Source: Lepisosteus oculatus
Taxonomy: Eukaryota > Chordata > Actinopteri > Semionotiformes > Lepisosteidae
DNA length: 64,000 nucleotides
Assembly: GCF_040954835.1 (NCBI RefSeq)
Contig: NC_090703.1
Location: 13,077,001-13,141,000, forward strand
Direction: 5' to 3'
The position numbers and the translations under genes are program-made. Below are positions 46,372 through 64,000 of this stretch, in pieces (position 1 is the first letter of the stretch; the number at the start of each line of letters is the position of its first letter). The notes beneath the pieces were generated by a model. The model saw only the letters and a program-made list of their open reading frames with translations. It was not told the DNA's origin and searched no databases.

Positions 46372-49300
46372 GATGTACTTAGACGCCCAACAAGTCTCCT
46401 CCTCTTCCCTCCATTGGCGACTGAAGATACTGTAGGTGGAGCAGCTCCGGTCCGCAAGAGGGAGTGTTCAACAGTCGCAACTGACACAGCGGGCTGTTCA
46501 TTTAAAGGGAAGAAGACCTGGTCAGTTATTCATCACGAGTAAGCTTCTCCCTCCATTAGCAAAGGTTCCGACAACATAGATTAGACAATAGGTATTTATA
46601 TTAGTGTAACAAAAATTGAGATTCCTTAGATTTCGTACCGTTTAAAACTTATTCTGCTAAAGCAGATAATGATCATTTGAAAACATACTAGAGTGATTTC
46701 AGCTCTCAAAAATATCACGTCAATGATCATCATCAGGCAGATCTGCGTCAGACAGGTTTCACAACTCCCTACATATACATTGTACCATATATAGAGAGAT
46801 TCTTAAGCAAATTCGTGAGATGTGGATAGACTACAGTGAATCCAATCACTTGGATTCTACCTAAATCACTTACACTGTAGCTACAATAAGAGGTGCAGAC
46901 CCAAGGAAGAATCATATTTGCCGACAGCTCTGCCACAACAATCTTTGTGAGACAGATGTACAGTAACTTGAAAGCACCTGCCCAATGGGGAGGGGCTGTT
47001 TGTACAGGTGGCCCATTGTTAAGTGTTCAGAGGTTGATACCCATTTCAACAGAACCCGATTCACGTGTCTCCTGGATGGCGCAAACCATCGGGGTGGACA
47101 TTCAGTGTGGCAAAGAGAAATCTGCCTGCAGATGTGGGCGAACACCGTCAAGTGTTCAGACGAACCATCGGCCCCTGTCTCTATAGCACCTATTGTAGAG
47201 GCAACTACAAATATTCCGTGGAGTTCACTCCAGTTTGTGTCAAGGTAGCCTTCTATCGCAGGCCAGACAACACGAACAACAAAGGACACCAAGGAAACTT
47301 AGAGCATTTGTAATTAATTTATTAAATATTCATTGGAACAGAAAAAATGGCCTTTCAACAGCAACAATAATAATCAGATAGCAATAATAACAACATTGAC
47401 AATAATAACCACACTAATAGGCAAATAAAAAACAAAGAGTGGTACGAGGTGGCAAAGAGTTACAGTACATTCTATTAACATCACCAGCAGGACAGAAGGC
47501 TTAACTAGAACACATGGTCATTGTCACTGTGAAAATAACACTAATGGCAGGAACGTGGGCACTGCCACACACATCCCACAAATAAGGAACCACATCTTAC
47601 TGTCCAGCAATAACACTGGTTCCCTTTTAAAACTAGAAATGAGATCGCAGAAGAAAAAAATTGTGGGACTTGATAATCAAGTTGGCATAGCACCCTTCTA
47701 GTTAATCAAAATCCATTTAAAAATGGAGTCAGTAAGTACTATGGCGGCCACATAATCCTTCTCTATTCATTGCATTAAATGGTTATACGCATCTTTTAGG
47801 TATCAAGTCCCTTGTAAGCTATTCACCATGCTTGATTGATTGTGTTTGTCTTCTAAGGACAATCTTGAATATCGTGTATAAAGTAAGCTGAAATTATGAC
47901 TAACTGCTTTCCAGATCTGATGAACATATTAATTCGGCATAAGCCTTAAGACACACATTACATATTTGGTGTGTGACAGGTAATCAGAAGCATTAAAAAG
48001 TCACAATAGGGATCAAGATAAGAGCTATTGTACAAAGATGAAAACCTGCTATATAAGCATCTACAAAGCAAGATTGTTAACTAAAAAGCAGTTTCCAATT
48101 TTAATTTTTCAGACCCCTCAAAAAAGAACAGAGGACTTCCATGTTAGTTCTGTTAATGAACCTAGCATAGGGAACATGTCTGTGGGGAATGAAGATATGG
48201 CACCAGTATATGAGGGCAAATGCTAGCTATGTTAAATATAAGCGGCACAACATATGCTTATCAGTTAGAACTAAATGTTACCGATACTTCTAAAGAGTAA
48301 TGTAATAACGTACCAACAGAGCATTTAATAATCATGAACTGGGATGGTAATGTAGATTCCGTCTTCCAATAAGTAAATATGCAATTTACCATGCATATAC
48401 TGTGCTTTGTCATGCTTTACTATGCTTTAATCATTTCACTGTGCTTCACTAAACTTTACTCTGCCTTAACTATGTTATACCTCTGTAAACAGTTATAAGG
48501 ATATTGTATTAACTTGGAAAACACATAAGTAGAATTCACGTTTCTAAATATATGTTTTTTCTAAGGGGAGAAATGACAGGATGTCTCTGCAGTGGCTTGT
48601 TTAAAAGCTCCTGGCATCAACTAATCCTTGTTTTTGAGCTCCTGGCATACTTCCCCATTTTTCTGTTTCCATCTGTGCCAGAAAGCATTCATTATGGTAC
48701 AGTCATGAGTCATCCTTGCAGTGTGTAATTCCTGGCTTGCACATAAAGCACAGTGAAACCCTCCTGTCACAATTAATGTCATCCATCCATTGAACCATAA
48801 CATCTTGCTTTTGTTGATATTTCCACTTAGTTTTCAGAGGGATAATAATGTAGATTGTTCAAGCCCAATCATACTTTTCATTGCAGCTTGTACAAGCAGT
48901 TGCTGGAGCAATAAAAACTTGAGAATTTAATTCGTGCTGTGACCAGCCACATTAGATTCAGTCTATCCATACAGAAACCTCAAGAATTACTGCACACAAG
49001 CAGAATATGGTTCCACTCTTGTTAATGTGAAGATGGTGTTTCACCAATTTGTCTAACAGTTTTCCATTGGAGACTAGCAACAGAGAGGAAAATGAATCCT
49101 CTTTTGTAATTATGAAGATATTTGAGGGTAGTTCTGCACTCGTTCAATGTTCTTCATTATGTTGTTCATTTTCTAGCAAATGTTTGGCCTCAGGTGTGAA
49201 AGTATTGGTGATTGGCCGAATACTGTAGGGAGAATAATGTTCAACTAATGCTTCTTACCAAAAAAACAAAAAAGCTATGTTCCTTTCTGATTTGTCAGCA

Positions 49301-52078
49301 CTATTTGTGCTTTGAGAATTTTCAGGGATGTCAGGAGTGCTTATTTTCATGCACTTTTGCCCAATGAGTAATTACATGAACGACATTTCCAATCAGCAGT
49401 AGGATCTCATTTATATAAAACATATTAGCCGTCTTTCATTCCAATAGCTTGCTAAATTACTTAATTAATCCTTCCTTCACAATGATAATACAACACATAC
49501 AGGATTGTTGTCCTTGAACTAACCATGGCTGATTTATGCCAATGTCATGGTCTGAAGAACACAGAAAACTATACATACATTTTCATTCTCTGACTATTTT
49601 CCATTAAGCTCCACAAGCAGATTAGGGATGGCACATTGGTTTGCATTATAACAACTGGGTATAGCAAAATCGACTTTCCCTTCAACCCCAACTGAACACA
49701 ATCTACTGAGACCTGTGCTACTGAGGAATGACTAAGCAATCTGGAACGAAAGCCCAGTTCCTCCTCAGTGTCAAGGACCAGCAGTAAATAGGTTTCTCAG
49801 TCTAAATGATAAGCAACCAATGCTGAATCCTGTCACACTGGCATGTCCTGCGAACTTTGTGTTTTGCAAAAAATATTTGCACGGCACCAGCAGACAACTG
49901 CCAACAGATTTAAAGAATCATTAGAAAGGCACTCCCAGTAAGTATTTTTTTGTTTTGTACAGCACCTTCATAAATACAGTATTATAAGCTGTTGAAAACC
50001 ATCGTGCTGAATTTGTCCAGTTACTGTAGGCATACTTTCATTCCCTCCAGGGAAAAAAAACCAAATATCTGAGTATTCATAAGCACCCTTGCACATTGTG
50101 AGCAGACTCATTTCCTGAGGTGAGGAATTTTGGTCGCTACAAGTAAATCATTGCGAATTGTGAAGGCTAGACTTTTGGAATTGATTCTTAGTGCTGGCTG
50201 ATGAGATCTGAAGAATCTTGGCAAAATCCTCATCCAGTGGCTGGTACCACTGATGTCCATTCCTACCTCCTACTCAGGAGCACAAGCAATATATTTATGA
50301 TTCATTACTTCTACTGAAAGAAGTCTGAGTAATTTTCAGAGAACTAAAACCTAATGTGAAAACCTAAACCCAGATATATGAAATGTGCAAACTAATACAC
50401 ACTCTTAGCCTTCAGAATTTATTCCCTAGACCTGACTAAAGGCCAATGACTTACAAACTGCTATAGCAATTCGAGATAATATAATAATAGTCTAGAATGA
50501 CATCCACTGAATTCTTACCACAGGATGTTTACACAATCAGACCTTCCTGTATATGCCCATTATGTAAATTTGGCTTTAGTTAAGGTATGAAGAAATCTAG
50601 TAGAATCTAGTAGAAAACAACAACCATGATGATCAAGACACTAAGAGGTATATATACAGTATATAATGATAAGCAATACAAAACTGAGAGACTACCAAAA
50701 CTCAATCACCTAGATAACTGTTGTTTTTTAGCCAGCTGCCGTAGCACCTTATGAACCTTGTGCAAAAGCTGCACAGCAGTTAAAGAAATCGATGGATCCT
50801 GTGCATTACGGAGATGCTGCAATATCAATGCGATATTTCCTCATCACGAGTAAAGGCTGTTGTGTTGTAGTAAAGACTGAAGGCTGGTTTCTGGCTGAAT
50901 TGCACCTTTGCAGTAGTAGACATTAAAAGGTAACAAGCTACCAACAGAAAACACCTGGCATGCCAAAAATGCCCCCCACGATTCAACTGTTTGCTCCAGG
51001 GATCATCACACACTAATGTCAGCTAGCCTCAGACATACCAGTGCCAGGCTTTTGTCCAAGAGCACACCGTTTTGCCATTCGGTCATTGTATTTTCTGGAC
51101 CAATGCAGGTGTCGAGCTCTTTGCTTAGTGCATTCCCCCTGGCTGTAGGTCACTGATAAGCTATCTCAGACTGATAGGAGACTGGCAGGATTTTGAGTTC
51201 TGAAGTAGAAAGAGAGACAGAGTGAGGAGATAAAGGTTTGGTCATCAAAGGGCTGTAAGTTTAGGCCACACAGGAGCATAAAACATTAAGGGATGATAAG
51301 CTTGCAGATAACAAAATAAGAAACAATTGACTTAAAATCTGTCCATCTATAGTGTTAAAAAAAGAGTGATGTCAAATAGAGATGTGCAAATACTCAATTC
51401 TTTCACTTCCGGTGACAATATGCACATTTTATCCCACCTCCATATTTAAATTCTGAATTCTTGCTCCACCTAGAGGACTATTATTGTAACTCATAGAAGC
51501 AAGCCGTGCAAAGCTGTCCTTTAGTACGGTTCCCCAGGTTTTGTGTACACCCCTATTAGCCAAGATACAGAGATAGTAAGGATAGAAGGGTTTTGGCTTG
51601 TCAGCAGAAAGCCAAATTTCAACAACAGAGGGGGAAAAAACAGCTGGTCACCTGACTTAAGCAGAGAATGGCACCCGCAGATTTTAGGTTTACTTGCTGC
51701 AATTTTAAACAAAAAATCCTAAACAGCTGTTATACATGACAGTTCTGTATGCAAAACTGAAACATTTCCAGTTGAAAAACAGGCTCTTTACAGATGTTGC
51801 TGGAACAGCATGCCTTCAGCCTGGAGATGACATAAAACTATATATCTGGCTTTGCAGAAAGCAGCAGCAAACATGTCCCATGATCAGCTGTAATTTAAGA
51901 CCTCTTTCTTTCCGGGGGATGCTCTGTGTTGTGTCTTCCCTTGGGACCGACTCCAGGGTGCTCACAGGCGTGAGATCGGACCAACCTCCAAGTGTAATGG
52001 AGGACAAGTGTGGAGTAGGGATGCAGCCGAAGAGAACACAGAGACCAGTCCCTGGTCCACACTGGTGCCGCTCTTCCA
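46372..52078. other. pygl/trim9 intergenic region and trim9 3' UTR
   Basis: The right part should be trim9 3' UTR. AATAAA signals on the minus strand at about 50417 and 47328 are candidate ends. An AAC/AAT-rich low-complexity tract lies at 47360-47430 and a degenerate TGCTTTA-type tandem repeat at 48390-48480. An ORF-dense block at 46890-47315 has no recognised homology. Nothing else can be supported. Confidence 0.45.
48390..48480. repeat. degenerate tandem repeat
   Basis: Variants of 'atgctttact' (tactgtgctttgtc, atgctttact, atgctttaatc, ctgtgcttcact, actttactctgcctt) follow one another over about 90 bp with a period near 10-12. Confidence 0.5.

Positions 52079-64000
<11,922 letters not shown>

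Overview
The window is vertebrate nuclear DNA, most likely from a ray-finned fish. Four multi-exon genes with GT-AG introns and vertebrate protein sequences fill it, and the intronic repeats are of fish type. The exact species cannot be read from the sequence. The retained abhd12b gene and a 'gaggaggccattcagcccat' repeat fragment hint at a non-teleost such as a gar, bowfin or sturgeon, but this is only a hint. There are no bacterial features, CRISPR arrays, rRNA genes or convincing tRNA genes.

Layout. (1) 1-19778, minus strand: nin (ninein), a centrosomal scaffold. Sixteen coding exons, about 1,344 codons, run from the start codon at 19778 into a giant coiled-coil exon that leaves the window at base 1. 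A probable untranslated first exon lies near 26.2-26.5 kb. (2) 27806-36563, plus strand: abhd12b, an alpha/beta-hydrolase, complete in 13 exons (361 aa). It is head-to-head with nin across a 1.3 kb gap. (3) 37413-46304, minus strand: pygl (liver glycogen phosphorylase), complete in 20 exons (856 aa), with a TATA box just upstream. Its 3' end converges with that of abhd12b. (4) 52079-61890, minus strand: the 3' part of trim9, a neuronal E3 ligase: end of the coiled coil, COS box, FN3 and SPRY (seven exons, 368 aa). The RING and B-box exons lie beyond base 64000.

To my knowledge, gene order and orientation (nin minus, abhd12b plus, pygl minus, trim9 minus) match the human 14q22 block. The genes share a neighbourhood, not a pathway. 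Every exon junction listed was checked for reading-frame continuity, and the summed lengths give full-length proteins for abhd12b and pygl.

About four fifths of the sequence is intron or intergenic. It holds old transposon fragments: a MITE-like element with inverted ends, three copies of one dispersed repeat inside abhd12b introns, an L2/SINE-like tail and scattered SINE pieces. It also holds low-complexity runs, a perfect 26-bp palindrome in pygl intron 1, and long stretches where I recognise nothing. I found no clearly novel system. The points most worth a second look are an alternative C-terminus of trim9, tandem splice donors in nin and abhd12b, the palindrome, and an ORF-dense unexplained island at 46.9-47.3 kb.
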